Positions 22,059-30,917 of a stretch of DNA of 36,283 nucleotides are shown piece after piece. Origin of the DNA: a virus; the IMG/VR virus record IMGVR_UViG_3300031521_000202, positions 1-36,283 of that record. The stretch is one strand, 5' to 3'. Each line of letters opens with the position of its first letter. Position 1 is the stretch's first letter. The position numbers and the translations under genes were made by a program. Under the pieces are notes generated by a model. That model saw only the letters and a list, made by a program, of their open reading frames with translations. It did not search any database and was not told where the DNA came from.

Positions 22059-23261
22059 ATGACAAAAAGGAAAAATAATTCTCAATACAATAAAACTTGG
22101 GTGTCTTGGTTTATTAAAAATAAAACCAAAGAAAGTTATGATAAAATTTTAAAAGACAATTTTAAAAATCATAAAAGATGTAAATATTGTGATGGACCAA
22201 TATATTATTATGATTCAACATTTAGTGTTACTCGTGAATATAATTTAGTACCATTAAAAAAATCTTATTTATCAACAAAAACAATATATGATAAAGATTA
22301 TTATTTATGTGTATGTGAAGATTGTTTAACAAAAGAATTTCCAGAATATCAAGAAATGAATAAATCACGAGTATTTAATAAAATGAATGATATTACAGAA
22401 TATGCATTTGATATACCAAAAGAAATAGGCAAGAAATATAAAGATGAAAATTATAGAGTAACAAAAGATAATTTTATTAAAAAATATGGGGAAAATGATG
22501 GATTAGAAAAATGGGATTCTTATGTCTCTAAACAGTCATACACTAATAGTTTTGAATATAAAAATAAAACTCATAATTGGACAATAGATAATTTTAATGA
22601 TTATAATAAAAGTAGATCCATAACACTATCAAATTTAATTGACAGGCATGGAGAAGATGATGGAGTTAAAATATGGGATGAATATATTAATAAGCAGAAA
22701 GAGACAAAATCAAAAGAATATGTTATAAATAAATATGGATTAGAATATTGGATAACATTATGTAAAAATAAAAAAGTGACATTAGATCACTTTATCAAAA
22801 AATATGGTAAAGAAAAAGGTGAAGAATTGTATATAAATAAAATACATAATAATATTTATTTACCGTCAAAAATTTCAGGTGAAGTTTTTGATAGAATAGA
22901 TTTAATTTTAGGTAAAAAATATAAAACATATTATTATAAAAAAGACGGATTTGAATTTGGTAAAATGCTGTCAAATGGTAGATATGTTTTTTTAGATTAT
23001 TATATAGAAGATATAAAAATTTGCATAGAATATTACGGTAATGTTTGGCACGGAAATCCTAAAATATATAAAGCAGATGATATTCCATTTTCATTTAAAG
23101 GAGATAAAAAAACTACACAACAAATTTGGGATGATGATAAAGAAAGAATAGAACTCTTAAAAAAAGATTTTAATATTGACACAATTGTTATTTGGGAAAC
23201 TAAAGGAATGTCAATTCAAGATATTTTAACAAAAATTAAAGAATTAAAAAATGATAAATGA
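22059..23261 (+). CDS. Vsr-like (EDxHD) homing endonuclease of the fractured polymerase
   Basis: 400 residues. Zinc knuckles CKYCDGPI and CVCEDCL are near the N-terminus, then FIKKYGENDGLEKWDSY, LIDRHGEDDGVKIWDEY and FIKKYGKEKGEELY repeats that probably contact DNA. The nuclease core is FLDYYIEDIKICIEYYGNVWHGNP with IWDDDKERIELL and IVIWE, as in I-Bth0305I-like enzymes. It presumably cuts an uninterrupted polymerase gene at motif C and so spreads the insertion. It overlaps the polymerase C-half gene by 11 bases. Confidence 0.8.
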   Translation: MTKRKNNSQYNKTWVSWFIKNKTKESYDKILKDNFKNHKRCKYCDGPIYYYDSTFSVTREYNLVPLKKSYLSTKTIYDKDYYLCVCEDCLTKEFPEYQEMNKSRVFNKMNDITEYAFDIPKEIGKKYKDENYRVTKDNFIKKYGENDGLEKWDSYVSKQSYTNSFEYKNKTHNWTIDNFNDYNKSRSITLSNLIDRHGEDDGVKIWDEYINKQKETKSKEYVINKYGLEYWITLCKNKKVTLDHFIKKYGKEKGEELYINKIHNNIYLPSKISGEVFDRIDLILGKKYKTYYYKKDGFEFGKMLSNGRYVFLDYYIEDIKICIEYYGNVWHGNPKIYKADDIPFSFKGDKKTTQQIWDDDKERIELLKKDFNIDTIVIWETKGMSIQDILTKIKELKNDK

Positions 23262-24222
23262 AATTGAATACTATTTTGATGAAATAGAATCATGTGAAAT
23301 GATAGGAGAATTTGAAGATGAATATGTTTATGATATTGAAGTAGATGACGAAACACATACATTTATTGGTAATAATATATTAGTTCATAACTCTCTTTAT
23401 ATTTCTTTTACGCCAATGGTAGAATCTTGTGAATATAAAGGAGACACTTTAGATTTTATATTACACCTTGATAGAGTAATAGTTAAAAAATTATTTACAC
23501 AATACCTTGATGAATATGCCGCTAAATTTGGTGTTAAAAACATTCATGACTTTGAACTTGAAACAATTAATCGTTCGGCTCTTCATATACAAAAAAAGAA
23601 TTATATTAACAATGTAGTTTATGAAGATGGTATTTTCTACGAAAACTTAAGTTATTTTTATCCAAAAGGTGTTGAAATTGTTAAATCATCAACTCCGCCA
23701 TTTGTTAGAGAAAATATTTTTGAATTCTTAAAATATATTTTTGCAAATCCTGATAATCTAAACATTAGAAAGATACTTTTATTAGTTAAAGACCTTAAAA
23801 AGCAATTTATGATGGCAGATATTGAAGAAGTATCCATGACTACAAGTTGCTCAAATTATACAGCAAAAGTTATAGATGATGTTACTGATGTTGTGACTGT
23901 TAAAGGTGCTCACTTTGGAGTTAAAGCAGCAGCTTTACATAATTATTTGCTAAATAAAAATTCAGAATATAAAACTAAATATGATAATATCAGAGGTGGT
24001 AGAATAAAATATTATTATTGTAATCATCCTAAAAATAATGTCTTTGCTTATATGAGATCAATGCACCCTTATGAAATTTGTGAAAAAGAAGGTGTTAAAA
24101 TTGACTATGATGAGCAATTTGACTTAACAGTATTACAAATTGTTAATAGATTCTTGGAACCAATTGGTTTACCAACTATTAATAAGAGATTATCTGTATT
24201 AAATTCAATATTTTCATTATGA
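23251..24222 (+). CDS. Split-intein C-half fused to DNA polymerase C-terminal part
   Basis: 323 residues. Residues 1-47 are the intein C-half, ending ILVHN with the splice-site Asn47 and +1 Ser48. The extein from Ser48 is the palm/thumb of a family B polymerase: SLYISFTPM, KKNYINNVVYEDG (KKxY motif that grips primer DNA), KGVEIVKSSTPPFVR, and a C-terminal PIGLPTINKRL. Trans-splicing with the product at 21129 would give about 450 residues of polymerase, still lacking the first half. It overlaps the next gene by ATGA. Confidence 0.85.
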   Translation: MINEIEYYFDEIESCEMIGEFEDEYVYDIEVDDETHTFIGNNILVHNSLYISFTPMVESCEYKGDTLDFILHLDRVIVKKLFTQYLDEYAAKFGVKNIHDFELETINRSALHIQKKNYINNVVYEDGIFYENLSYFYPKGVEIVKSSTPPFVRENIFEFLKYIFANPDNLNIRKILLLVKDLKKQFMMADIEEVSMTTSCSNYTAKVIDDVTDVVTVKGAHFGVKAAALHNYLLNKNSEYKTKYDNIRGGRIKYYYCNHPKNNVFAYMRSMHPYEICEKEGVKIDYDEQFDLTVLQIVNRFLEPIGLPTINKRLSVLNSIFSL

Positions 24223-24458
24223 CAACAGAACAATTTAATATAGCTAAAAAATATCCTTTCATACTTGATGAATGCTCCAATACAATTTCGTTAAGAAAAG
24301 TTAGTACATATTTAACAATAATAAATGCATTTGATAAGTCAGAATTAAAACTTTTAAAATTGGAAAATTTTAAAGAAGATATAAAATATATATTTAATGA
24401 TATTAAAGAAGAAAGAAAAAGAAAATTAAACAAAATAAATCAAAATGAACAATTTTAA
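24219..24458 (+). CDS. Small protein with KIN tail
   Basis: 79 residues, ATGA-coupled to the polymerase C-half. The body (MTTEQFNIAKKYPFILDECSN to KSELKLLKLENFKEDI) is helical. It ends with NDIKEERKRKLNKIN plus a short extension whose codons overlap the next ATG at 24445. Function unknown. Confidence 0.65.
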   Translation: MTTEQFNIAKKYPFILDECSNTISLRKVSTYLTIINAFDKSELKLLKLENFKEDIKYIFNDIKEERKRKLNKINQNEQF

Positions 24459-24570
24459 TTGGAGAAAATTATTTCCTATCACATATAACTATGGGGAATT
24501 TAATGCATTTTTATTTTATTTAGATTGCCTTTTATGGATTTCTATTATAGTTTTAACTATATTTTTGTAA
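24445..24570 (+). CDS. Small membrane protein
   Basis: 41 residues starting within the end of the preceding gene, stop TAA 24568-24570. The C-terminal half is a membrane helix (LDCLLWISIIVLTIFL) ending at the stop; the first half is polar and aromatic. It converges with the minus gene ending at 24557, with 14 bases shared. Function unknown. Confidence 0.5.
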   Translation: MNNFNWRKLFPITYNYGEFNAFLFYLDCLLWISIIVLTIFL

Positions 24571-24841
24571 AACCTAAATTTAATAATTGTTGTTCATCTA
24601 ATTGAGTTTTGATGACATCTTTTTCTTTTTCTATAATAACAAGATAAAAATTAGGATTTGTGTCTCTTGTTTCAACCGATGCAATATGAATAGGCGTATT
24701 TTTTTTAATATTCATTGATTTTCCATTACATGTTCCCCACATCTCAAATGACGCAATAGTATCAAAATTACCTTGACGTTCATAATTTTCTCTATCTTTA
24801 GAGTTTTTCCAAGTTAATTCATAAAATGGTCTTACTTTCAT
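24557..24841 (-). CDS. Hypothetical protein
   Basis: 94 residues, MKVRPFYELTWKNSKDRENYER then GNFDTIASFEMWGTCNGKS, a beta-rich middle and a short C-terminal helix (DEQQLLNLGF). Looks globular; neither head nor tail. Its start lies within the extended end of the KIN-tailed gene upstream. It is the last gene of the 29033-24557 minus operon. Confidence 0.65.
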   Translation of the reverse strand: MKVRPFYELTWKNSKDRENYERQGNFDTIASFEMWGTCNGKSMNIKKNTPIHIASVETRDTNPNFYLVIIEKEKDVIKTQLDEQQLLNLGFTKI

Positions 24842-25103
24842 ACTGATATATATTATTTATCTTTTTCAGTTTTTCTTTTCTTATTTCTTGAAATGATTCT
24901 GTATTATCTTCTAGCAACTTACAATCTATAAATGGAGTCAGTTCGTTGGCAACCGCAAGTCCTATTACTTCATAATAACAATAATTGTTTTTTTCTTCAC
25001 AACAAACATCTTTAATTACATATAATTCTTGTGAATTATTACTAAAATGATGTTTATATCTTATTCTAGCACCAATATTATATTTATGTTTAAATTGCTC
25101 CAT
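24819..25103 (-). CDS. Small SH3-like protein with KIN tail
   Basis: 94 residues. The body NIGARIRYKHHFSNNSQELYVIKDVCCEEKN, then YEVIGLAV, fits a small beta barrel with two cysteines. The tail is SFQEIRKEKLKKIN, then ten more residues that overlap the next start. The ATATATAT run at 24846-24853 is inside this end. Function unknown. Confidence 0.65.
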   Translation of the reverse strand: MEQFKHKYNIGARIRYKHHFSNNSQELYVIKDVCCEEKNNYCYYEVIGLAVANELTPFIDCKLLEDNTESFQEIRKEKLKKINNIYQYESKTIL

Positions 25104-25326
25104 TTATCTTTTTTAGTTTATCTCTTCTTAATGTTTTTTTGAATTTTTCATAAATTTTTTCCACATTATCAAAATCATTTCTTATCAAATACACATCAAA
25201 ATCTTTATTATCAGAAACATGCCAGGTCATTTCACCTTTTTTATTTGTTCCTCCTCCATCACATATTAAACCTAATGGTTTCAATCTTTTTTCATCTACA
25301 ATTCCACCATCAACACCCCAAACCAT
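25090..25326 (-). CDS. Small protein with KIN tail
   Basis: 78 residues. Glycine-rich start (WGVDGGIVDEKR), ICDGGGTNKKGEM, then DFDVYLIRNDF and the tail KTLRRDKLKKINGAI. The triplet after KIN overlaps the next ATG. The N-terminus itself overlaps the upstream gene by 17 bases. Function unknown. Confidence 0.65.
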   Translation of the reverse strand: MVWGVDGGIVDEKRLKPLGLICDGGGTNKKGEMTWHVSDNKDFDVYLIRNDFDNVEKIYEKFKKTLRRDKLKKINGAI

Positions 25327-25555
25327 AATAATTATTTATTTTTTCCAATTTTTCTTTCCTCAATTTCATATTGTATTTTACATCATATTCTTTTTTGTGT
25401 TTATCACAAAGAATATGCCAACTATTACCATCTTTTATTAGTGAATAGCAATTAGTATTAAGATTATCATAATAATTTCCGTATTTATTGCATATTTCAC
25501 AATACGGAACCCTTGTTGTATGATGTGTAGTTGAATTTGGTGGTCCTGTTATCAT
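25310..25555 (-). CDS. Small Cys/His protein with KIN tail
   Basis: 81 residues. A possible zinc site: CEIC near residue 19, then Cys and C-x2-H in ILCDKHKKEY. Tail: MKLRKEKLEKIN and a short extension over the next start. It overlaps the upstream stop by four bases. It may be a small zinc-ribbon protein; the partner is unknown. Confidence 0.65.
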   Translation of the reverse strand: MITGPPNSTTHHTTRVPYCEICNKYGNYYDNLNTNCYSLIKDGNSWHILCDKHKKEYDVKYNMKLRKEKLEKINNYYGLGC

Positions 25556-25752
25556 TTTAAATCTTTTTCTAATTTTTCTAATTTTCGTCTTCTTAAATAT
25601 TGCTCAATAACTTTAATATCCATTCTATCTAGGATTTCCTCATCTGACAAAGGAGCATCAAGCGGATCAGCAAAAACTTGATTTTGATCATAACTACTTG
25701 TTATATCATAAAAAAAATCATCATTAATCAACCAATCATTATACGTTGTCAT
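25552..25752 (-). CDS. Small acidic protein with KIN-like tail
   Basis: 66 residues. The first part is acidic and aromatic (WLINDDFFYDITSSYD), the middle DAPLSDEEILDRMD, and the end EQYLRRRKLEKLEKDLK is a divergent member of the KIN-type tail, with Leu-Glu in place of Ile-Asn. Function unknown. Confidence 0.6.
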   Translation of the reverse strand: MTTYNDWLINDDFFYDITSSYDQNQVFADPLDAPLSDEEILDRMDIKVIEQYLRRRKLEKLEKDLK

Positions 25753-25784
25753 TATTTATTTTTATAATTTTTTTTTATTATTTA

Positions 25785-26375
25785 TTAAATCCAAGCATAC
25801 AATCCTTTATTATCTATCATTCCCTCACAGTAATTAAAATCTATATTGTAATTTTTAAAAACATAAAGTAAAACATTTTTATATAAATTTAATTTCCTAG
25901 GGTCTATTGTTTTACCAATAACAAAATATTTCTCAATATCTAATTGATTTAAAATATCACCAACTCTTATTAAAACCTCTTTTTCTTCATATAATTCGGT
26001 GAGTTTTTCATAATCTTCTGAATTTATATCATATTTTTTTAATGTAAATGATAAACTCCAAACAAAATCTGAATTTATATTTTTATTATAATTAATAACT
26101 GGTATTAAATCTATTCTATATTCTGTTTTAGAATCAGTTTCAAAAAATATTTGATATCCATTATGATTTTTATAATTTGAATATTCGTCATTAAAAATAT
26201 AATCATAAATTTTATATTCTGTATTAAAATATAATTTATCAAATGATTCAATAATATTATTTTGAAATTCCGGATAAGTATATAAATTTATAAATTTATC
26301 TAATTTAAGATTATTATGTTCTTTTATATATTTTTCTAATGTTTGATGCGATGCTATTAATTGTAAATGCTTCAT
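25785..26375 (-). CDS. Hypothetical protein
   Basis: 196 residues without array head or tail (starts MKHLQLIASHQTLEKYI). The sequence alternates aromatic-rich strands (GYQIFFETDSKTEYRIDLIPV, DFVWSLSFTLKKY) with helices and ends in a Trp. Looks like a single globular domain. ATGA overlap with the endonuclease gene upstream. No family recognised. Confidence 0.65.
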   Translation of the reverse strand: MKHLQLIASHQTLEKYIKEHNNLKLDKFINLYTYPEFQNNIIESFDKLYFNTEYKIYDYIFNDEYSNYKNHNGYQIFFETDSKTEYRIDLIPVINYNKNINSDFVWSLSFTLKKYDINSEDYEKLTELYEEKEVLIRVGDILNQLDIEKYFVIGKTIDPRKLNLYKNVLLYVFKNYNIDFNYCEGMIDNKGLYAWI

Positions 26376-27862
26376 TTCTTTTTATAATTTTTATAATTTT
26401 TAATCAAATTCATATAATTATCAACATTGTCATAATATGGTATTCTTATAAGGCTTATATTATTTTCAGCACAATAGTCTGTTTTCATATTATCTTTTTC
26501 TTTACATTCACTAAATGATTTTTCACCACCAAAAAAATCAATTGGTTTAAAATGTTGTATTCCATCATATTCAATACAAATATTATAATCAGGTAAATAA
26601 AAATCAAATTGTAATTTCTTTTTATATTCGCAACCATCAAACGTTTTTTGCCTATTAAATTTTATATTAAATTTTTCTAAAAATTGTTTAATTTTATTCT
26701 CACCTTTTGATAAATTACATATTGGGCAACTTTGTCCATTTAAATGATGAGCAGGAGTTTGTTCAAAATCACCGTGTTTTTTACAAGTTATAATAACTTT
26801 GGTATTAAAATTAATAAAAATTGTTTTATCATAATTATATTTATCACCATTAATTTCTTTTGATAATTTTATAAAATCTTCTGTTGTTTTATGTCGGCCT
26901 GCACACTTTGGACAGCCTTGCTTATGGCTTATATGTAAACTAGGGCTTTGCTCAAATACACCATGTATTAAACAAATTAATTTTATCTTAGATTTTCCAT
27001 TAAAATAATCGACTAATGAATAATCATATTTATCGCCATTTATATTTTTTGATCTTTTAATAAATTCTTCATTCGTTAATTTTTTCATTCCAGAACAGAT
27101 CGAACATCCAAATCCAATTAAATGTGAATGATGTGATTGCTCAAAATCTCCATGTTCAGGACACGTTATAATAACTTTAGTTTTAGCATCAATAAATATA
27201 CTTTTTTCATAATTATATTTGTTATTATGAACTTCTTTAGATTTCTTAATAAAATATTCAGTTGACATTTTATTTCCAGCACAAAACGGACAATTTTGAC
27301 CTTTTAAATGATTGCTAGGAGTTTGTTCAAAGATACCATGCTCTCTACATATTATTTTAATATTTGTTTTACAATTAACATATTCAACTAATGAATAATC
27401 ATATAAATCTTCATTTATATCTTTACATTTTTTTATAAAATCCTCAGTGCTTGGTCTATAAACTTTAGAACATTTAGGACAGCTTTTTCCATCTAAATGG
27501 TTGCCAACTTTTTGACTAAATATTCCATGTTCTGGACATATAATATCAATTTTTTGATTTCTATTTATATATTCTACAAATAAAGAATAGTCATATTTGC
27601 CATTATGTTTTATACTAAAATGATTTTTAACGTCATTCACAGTTTTATTTCTATTATAACATTTAGGACAGCCCTGTCCATTTAAATGTTTAATCAATTT
27701 TTGTTCAAACACTCCATGTTTTTTACATATAATTTTAACTTTTGAATTAGTATTTTTGAATTCTAACATAGAATAATCATACTTATCTAAATGTAGATTT
27801 TTCAATTTAGATAATACTATCTCTTTTGTAAATTGTTTAGGCATAATTTCATTTTTTACCAT
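26372..27862 (-). CDS. Six-repeat zinc-finger (DUF723-like) endonuclease
   Basis: 496 residues; ATG 27862 overlaps the primase stop, with an alternative ATG at 27844 just after it. Six repeats of about 60 residues each read TxEDFIK.S...GDKYDYS, a strand, then I-C-x2-HG-F-Q...HL.G..CP-x-C, treble-clef-like zinc units that probably bind DNA. The C-terminal 110 residues are a Vsr/PD-(D/E)XK-type nuclease: FDFYLPDYNICIEYDGIQHF and MKTDYCAENNISLIRIPY. It is a probable free-standing homing endonuclease, perhaps targeting a neighbouring replication gene. Confidence 0.75.
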   Translation of the reverse strand: MVKNEIMPKQFTKEIVLSKLKNLHLDKYDYSMLEFKNTNSKVKIICKKHGVFEQKLIKHLNGQGCPKCYNRNKTVNDVKNHFSIKHNGKYDYSLFVEYINRNQKIDIICPEHGIFSQKVGNHLDGKSCPKCSKVYRPSTEDFIKKCKDINEDLYDYSLVEYVNCKTNIKIICREHGIFEQTPSNHLKGQNCPFCAGNKMSTEYFIKKSKEVHNNKYNYEKSIFIDAKTKVIITCPEHGDFEQSHHSHLIGFGCSICSGMKKLTNEEFIKRSKNINGDKYDYSLVDYFNGKSKIKLICLIHGVFEQSPSLHISHKQGCPKCAGRHKTTEDFIKLSKEINGDKYNYDKTIFINFNTKVIITCKKHGDFEQTPAHHLNGQSCPICNLSKGENKIKQFLEKFNIKFNRQKTFDGCEYKKKLQFDFYLPDYNICIEYDGIQHFKPIDFFGGEKSFSECKEKDNMKTDYCAENNISLIRIPYYDNVDNYMNLIKNYKNYKKK

Positions 27863-29033
27863 TTTTTGGGTATAATGTATAATCTAAATAAAACTTATCA
27901 AATATATCATTAGAAAAATATTTTTGTAAATTTATTTTTTTAAAAATTTCCAAATTATTTATTTCCTGTACCAATTTATTTAAATCTTTAATTTTTAATA
28001 AATAATTTTTAGCTTTGTATTTATCTATTTTATTTTTTATTAAATCTTCAATTAATTTTTGCCATAAAAACACTTTATGACCCTTTTCTATCATACTCAC
28101 CGATTTACGAACACCTATGTTGTCTTGATCAAAAAAAAATTGAATATTTAAATCCTCAGACATTAAAAAAGACATATCGTCAATGGAATTAAGACCAATT
28201 GCTCCAATAGAATTATTTTCTGAATTTATATTCATAAAAATTGAATCTAAATAACCTTCAAAAACAGTCACAGGTTTATCCCAGTTCACATTTAATATGT
28301 TAAAGAAATTTGATATTTTATTATAAGAAATTGCTTCAATCTCATCTAACGGATCATCTGGATGAACCATATTATATAATTTTTCAAAATTGAATATTTT
28401 GAATATTCTTTTATCTCCAGGTTTTAAATTTCTAGTTTGAAGTCCTAAAACCTTTTTACCTGATTTATTTAGCATTACAATAACCTTTTCCGTCCATTTA
28501 GGAGTAATAATAAAATCTGCTTGATATATATCATCAAAATTATTAATCAATCTATCATACTTAAGATATTGATATTGTGCGGAGTTAATTTTAATTGGTG
28601 AAAAATTAGAAAATTGTGTTTCAGGATGATTATTTAAAAACTCTGTAAGAAAATCTATATCAATAAGTTTATCAAGTTTCTGAAGAATAAATGTATCTTC
28701 GTTTTTTGAAAAATGAATATTTGTATCAATATAATTATAAATGTCCATTTTCTTTTGAAGATCAATTTCAACATTGAAAGTTTTTAATAAATTTAAGAAA
28801 CTCCGATTACATCCACTCTCGTTGAAACATATAAATTGCATATTTTTTTTATAAAGTACTCCTCTAAGTTTCTGGCCTGGTGACTTTTGGGAGTCTCCAC
28901 AAATTGGGCAGGAAAATTGAAGTCTATCAGGAAAATCTTTTAATCTCCATTTGCGTTTATCCGCATGGGCAATTTTTAAGACTTCTTCAATTTTAGATTT
29001 AATATATTCGTTATCTAGTTCTTGATTTGGCAT
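27849..29033 (-). CDS. DNA primase (T4 gp61-like)
   Basis: 394 residues. N-terminal zinc-binding domain: FSCPICGDSQKS, then LRGVLYKKNMQFICF and GCNRSF. Toprim core: VTVFEGYLDSIFM with its Glu, then QFFFDQDNIGVRKS with the D-x-D pair. It makes RNA primers for lagging-strand synthesis with the replicative helicase, which is not in this window. Length is near that of T4 gp61. First gene of its minus unit; AGTATATAAATTT precedes the ATG. Confidence 0.85.
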   Translation of the reverse strand: MPNQELDNEYIKSKIEEVLKIAHADKRKWRLKDFPDRLQFSCPICGDSQKSPGQKLRGVLYKKNMQFICFNESGCNRSFLNLLKTFNVEIDLQKKMDIYNYIDTNIHFSKNEDTFILQKLDKLIDIDFLTEFLNNHPETQFSNFSPIKINSAQYQYLKYDRLINNFDDIYQADFIITPKWTEKVIVMLNKSGKKVLGLQTRNLKPGDKRIFKIFNFEKLYNMVHPDDPLDEIEAISYNKISNFFNILNVNWDKPVTVFEGYLDSIFMNINSENNSIGAIGLNSIDDMSFLMSEDLNIQFFFDQDNIGVRKSVSMIEKGHKVFLWQKLIEDLIKNKIDKYKAKNYLLKIKDLNKLVQEINNLEIFKKINLQKYFSNDIFDKFYLDYTLYPKNGKK

Positions 29034-29132
29034 AAAATTTATATACTATTCAAAAAAGAAAGTTTATCTAAATATTTTCATCATATCTAATTCTTATTAA
29101 AGTGATATTTTTATTTTTACAATTATAATTAA

Positions 29133-29187
29133 TTGATAAAGTTTGCTTTTATTTATAAAATTAGCAAATATTAGCAAACTTTATCAA
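29133..29187. promoter_or_regulatory. 15-bp palindromic operator candidate
   Basis: TTGATAAAGTTTGCT (29133-29147) and AGCAAACTTTATCAA (29173-29187) are perfect inverted repeats 25 bases apart, with an extra AGCAAA half-site at 29163-29168. It sits between divergent units (primase, minus; HARE-HTH gene, plus), 32 bases from the HARE-HTH start. Two-half-site architecture suggests cooperative repressor binding with looping. Confidence 0.6.
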
Positions 29188-29218
29188 ATTTATATTATAT
29201 ATAAAATAAAATCTCAAT

Positions 29219-29671
29219 ATGAAAATGAAAATAAAAGACGCTGCAATAGCAATATTAAAAGAAAAAGATAATTTATCAACATCAGAAATTTATAATGAAA
29301 TATTCGCTAATGGAATTGAAATAGAAACAAATGGTAAAACTCCTAAATCCACATTATCCGCAATGTTATCTTCTTATAGTAATAATCCTGATAAATCATT
29401 TCATTATAAAAATATAATATTTTCTTTTAGCAATACTACACCAAAGAGGTATTCGTTAATTAAAAAAGAAAATATAAAAACTAATACGGATATAATAAAA
29501 CATTTAGTTGATAATGGTGTTCGTTGTCTTAAAATAGAAGATACAAATGGTAATGAAATAGAAAGTATATACCTTGAACCAAATTATACCTGGTTCATGA
29601 AAACTACGGAAAAATGTGTGGAGAAAAATGAATTATTTTTAGATATGTTTATTAAACTATTAGAGAAATAA
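29219..29671 (+). CDS. HARE-HTH domain protein
   Basis: 150 residues. Residues 3-80 fit the HARE winged-helix domain: IKDAAIAILKEKDNLSTSEIYNEIF, GKTPKSTLSAMLSSY, and a wing ending RYSLIKK. Such domains occur in RNA polymerase delta subunits, restriction enzymes and chromatin proteins and have been proposed to read DNA or its modifications. The C-terminal part (LVDNGVRCLKIEDTNGNEI to WFMKTTEKC) is a second small domain, perhaps for dimerisation. Likely regulator of the divergent units through the adjacent palindrome. Confidence 0.65.
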   Translation: MKMKIKDAAIAILKEKDNLSTSEIYNEIFANGIEIETNGKTPKSTLSAMLSSYSNNPDKSFHYKNIIFSFSNTTPKRYSLIKKENIKTNTDIIKHLVDNGVRCLKIEDTNGNEIESIYLEPNYTWFMKTTEKCVEKNELFLDMFIKLLEK

Positions 29672-29685
29672 TTTTTATAATTTAA

Positions 29686-30648
29686 ATGAATAAAATATTA
29701 GTATTAATCGGTTCAAATAGTATTGGTGACACCTTATGTTCTATACCCACTATAAAAAAACTTAGTGAAGTATATGATAAAAATATTCATGTGTTTACAT
29801 ATCAACCAGAATTATTAAAAAATTATCCATATATTACGTTATCAAACAATTATAATATTGAAGAAGGTGACACATTAATAGAATCATTTAAAGTTGACAA
29901 ATTTGTACACACAAGAACAGATATTAGGCAATTACACGCAATAAGTTCAGGTTTTCAATTATTACCAGAAGAAATGGAAATAAAATTTTACCCAGATCCT
30001 TATGAATTAATTGATGAATTGCCAGAAAATTATATGGTGATACATCCATCAAAAACTTGGCCATCAAGAACTTGGGAAAAAGAAAGATGGCAAGAATTAA
30101 TAGATAAATTGAATATTCTTGGTGTTCCAATTGTTATTGTTGGTAAAAATTCAAGTGAAATAGGAACTTATGAAATAAAAAAACCTGTATATGAATTAAA
30201 TATTAAATGTGGGTTAAATTTAGTAAATAAAATAAATATACATCAAACTTGGCATGTTTTAAATAAAGCATCACTAATTATTACAATGGATTCTGGTATA
30301 TTACATCTTGCAGGCACAACTAATACCTATATTATTCAACTAGGGAGTTCGGTTGATTACAAATTAAGAGCGCCATATAGAAACGGCACACAAGATTATA
30401 AGTACTCTTATATCTCAGGAGAATGCAAACTATTGTGTGCATCAGATATGAAATATAATATTAGGCATAATGGAACTCATATGAAAATGGCACCCGTAGC
30501 ATTTTGTTTAGAAAGAGTAGAAACTATTGGGCAAGATATTGATCCAGATCCTAATTTATATAAATGTCATCCAACAGTTGATCAAGTTTTTAAAGAAATA
30601 GAAAAAAATTATATATTTCCAAATAAAGGTAAAATTTTAATGAAATGA
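29686..30648 (+). CDS. GT9-like (heptosyltransferase-type) glycosyltransferase
   Basis: 320 residues with the GT-B GT9 layout: N-domain start VLIGSNSIGDTLCSIPTIKKL; the C-domain begins with YMVIHPSKTWPSRTWEKERW, contains IVGKNS and the nucleotide-sugar site MDSGILHLAGTT followed by IIQLGSS. GT9 enzymes usually add heptose to LPS from ADP-heptose. The late Cys/His-rich segment (ECKLLCASDM, AFCLERV) is unusual. In a phage it may alter LPS or a phage component. It overlaps the next start by ATGA. Confidence 0.75.
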   Translation: MNKILVLIGSNSIGDTLCSIPTIKKLSEVYDKNIHVFTYQPELLKNYPYITLSNNYNIEEGDTLIESFKVDKFVHTRTDIRQLHAISSGFQLLPEEMEIKFYPDPYELIDELPENYMVIHPSKTWPSRTWEKERWQELIDKLNILGVPIVIVGKNSSEIGTYEIKKPVYELNIKCGLNLVNKINIHQTWHVLNKASLIITMDSGILHLAGTTNTYIIQLGSSVDYKLRAPYRNGTQDYKYSYISGECKLLCASDMKYNIRHNGTHMKMAPVAFCLERVETIGQDIDPDPNLYKCHPTVDQVFKEIEKNYIFPNKGKILMK

Positions 30649-30917
30649 GAAAACGTGGTGATTATGTTACCTGTAAAACATTTCCAAAAAAAGTTAATGG
30701 GTTAGAAAAAGATAGTGATTCCAATATTATTATTAATAAAACTTATATGGTAATAGATGTTAGTCATCAAGTAGTAGATAAAAATGGTTTAACAGGATTA
30801 GAAATGTTAAGCATTATTGGTGAAAATGGAAAGTGTTATTATTGGAGTGATTATTTTTATAATATAAAAGAATTGAGAAAATTAAAACTTGAAAAGATAA
30901 ATGATAAAAGAAGGTGA
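30645..30917 (+). CDS. Small SH3-like protein with KIN tail
   Basis: 90 residues. The body KRGDYVTCKTFPKKVNG, NKTYMVIDVSHQVVDKNG, EMLSIIGENGKCYYW is a good small-barrel pattern, related to the GDYV proteins of the minus array but with the other tail, NIKELRKLKLEKIN. The tail's last codons overlap the next ATG. Function unknown. Confidence 0.7.
   Translation: MRKRGDYVTCKTFPKKVNGLEKDSDSNIIINKTYMVIDVSHQVVDKNGLTGLEMLSIIGENGKCYYWSDYFYNIKELRKLKLEKINDKRR

Larger units (their letters stand above)
21660..23391 (+). mobile_element. Fractured-gene split intein with free-standing endonuclease
   Basis: Intein N-half codons 21660-22016 (119 residues, block A at Ser1, block B T-N-D-H), endonuclease gene 22059-23261, intein C-half codons 23251-23391 (47 residues, block F YDIEVDDETHTFIG, block G NNILVHN). 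The insertion site is YGDTD/S of motif C, the known pol-c intein site. This arrangement, two intein halves around an endonuclease gene, is the 'fractured gene' type described for split inteins in environmental phages. Confidence 0.85.
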
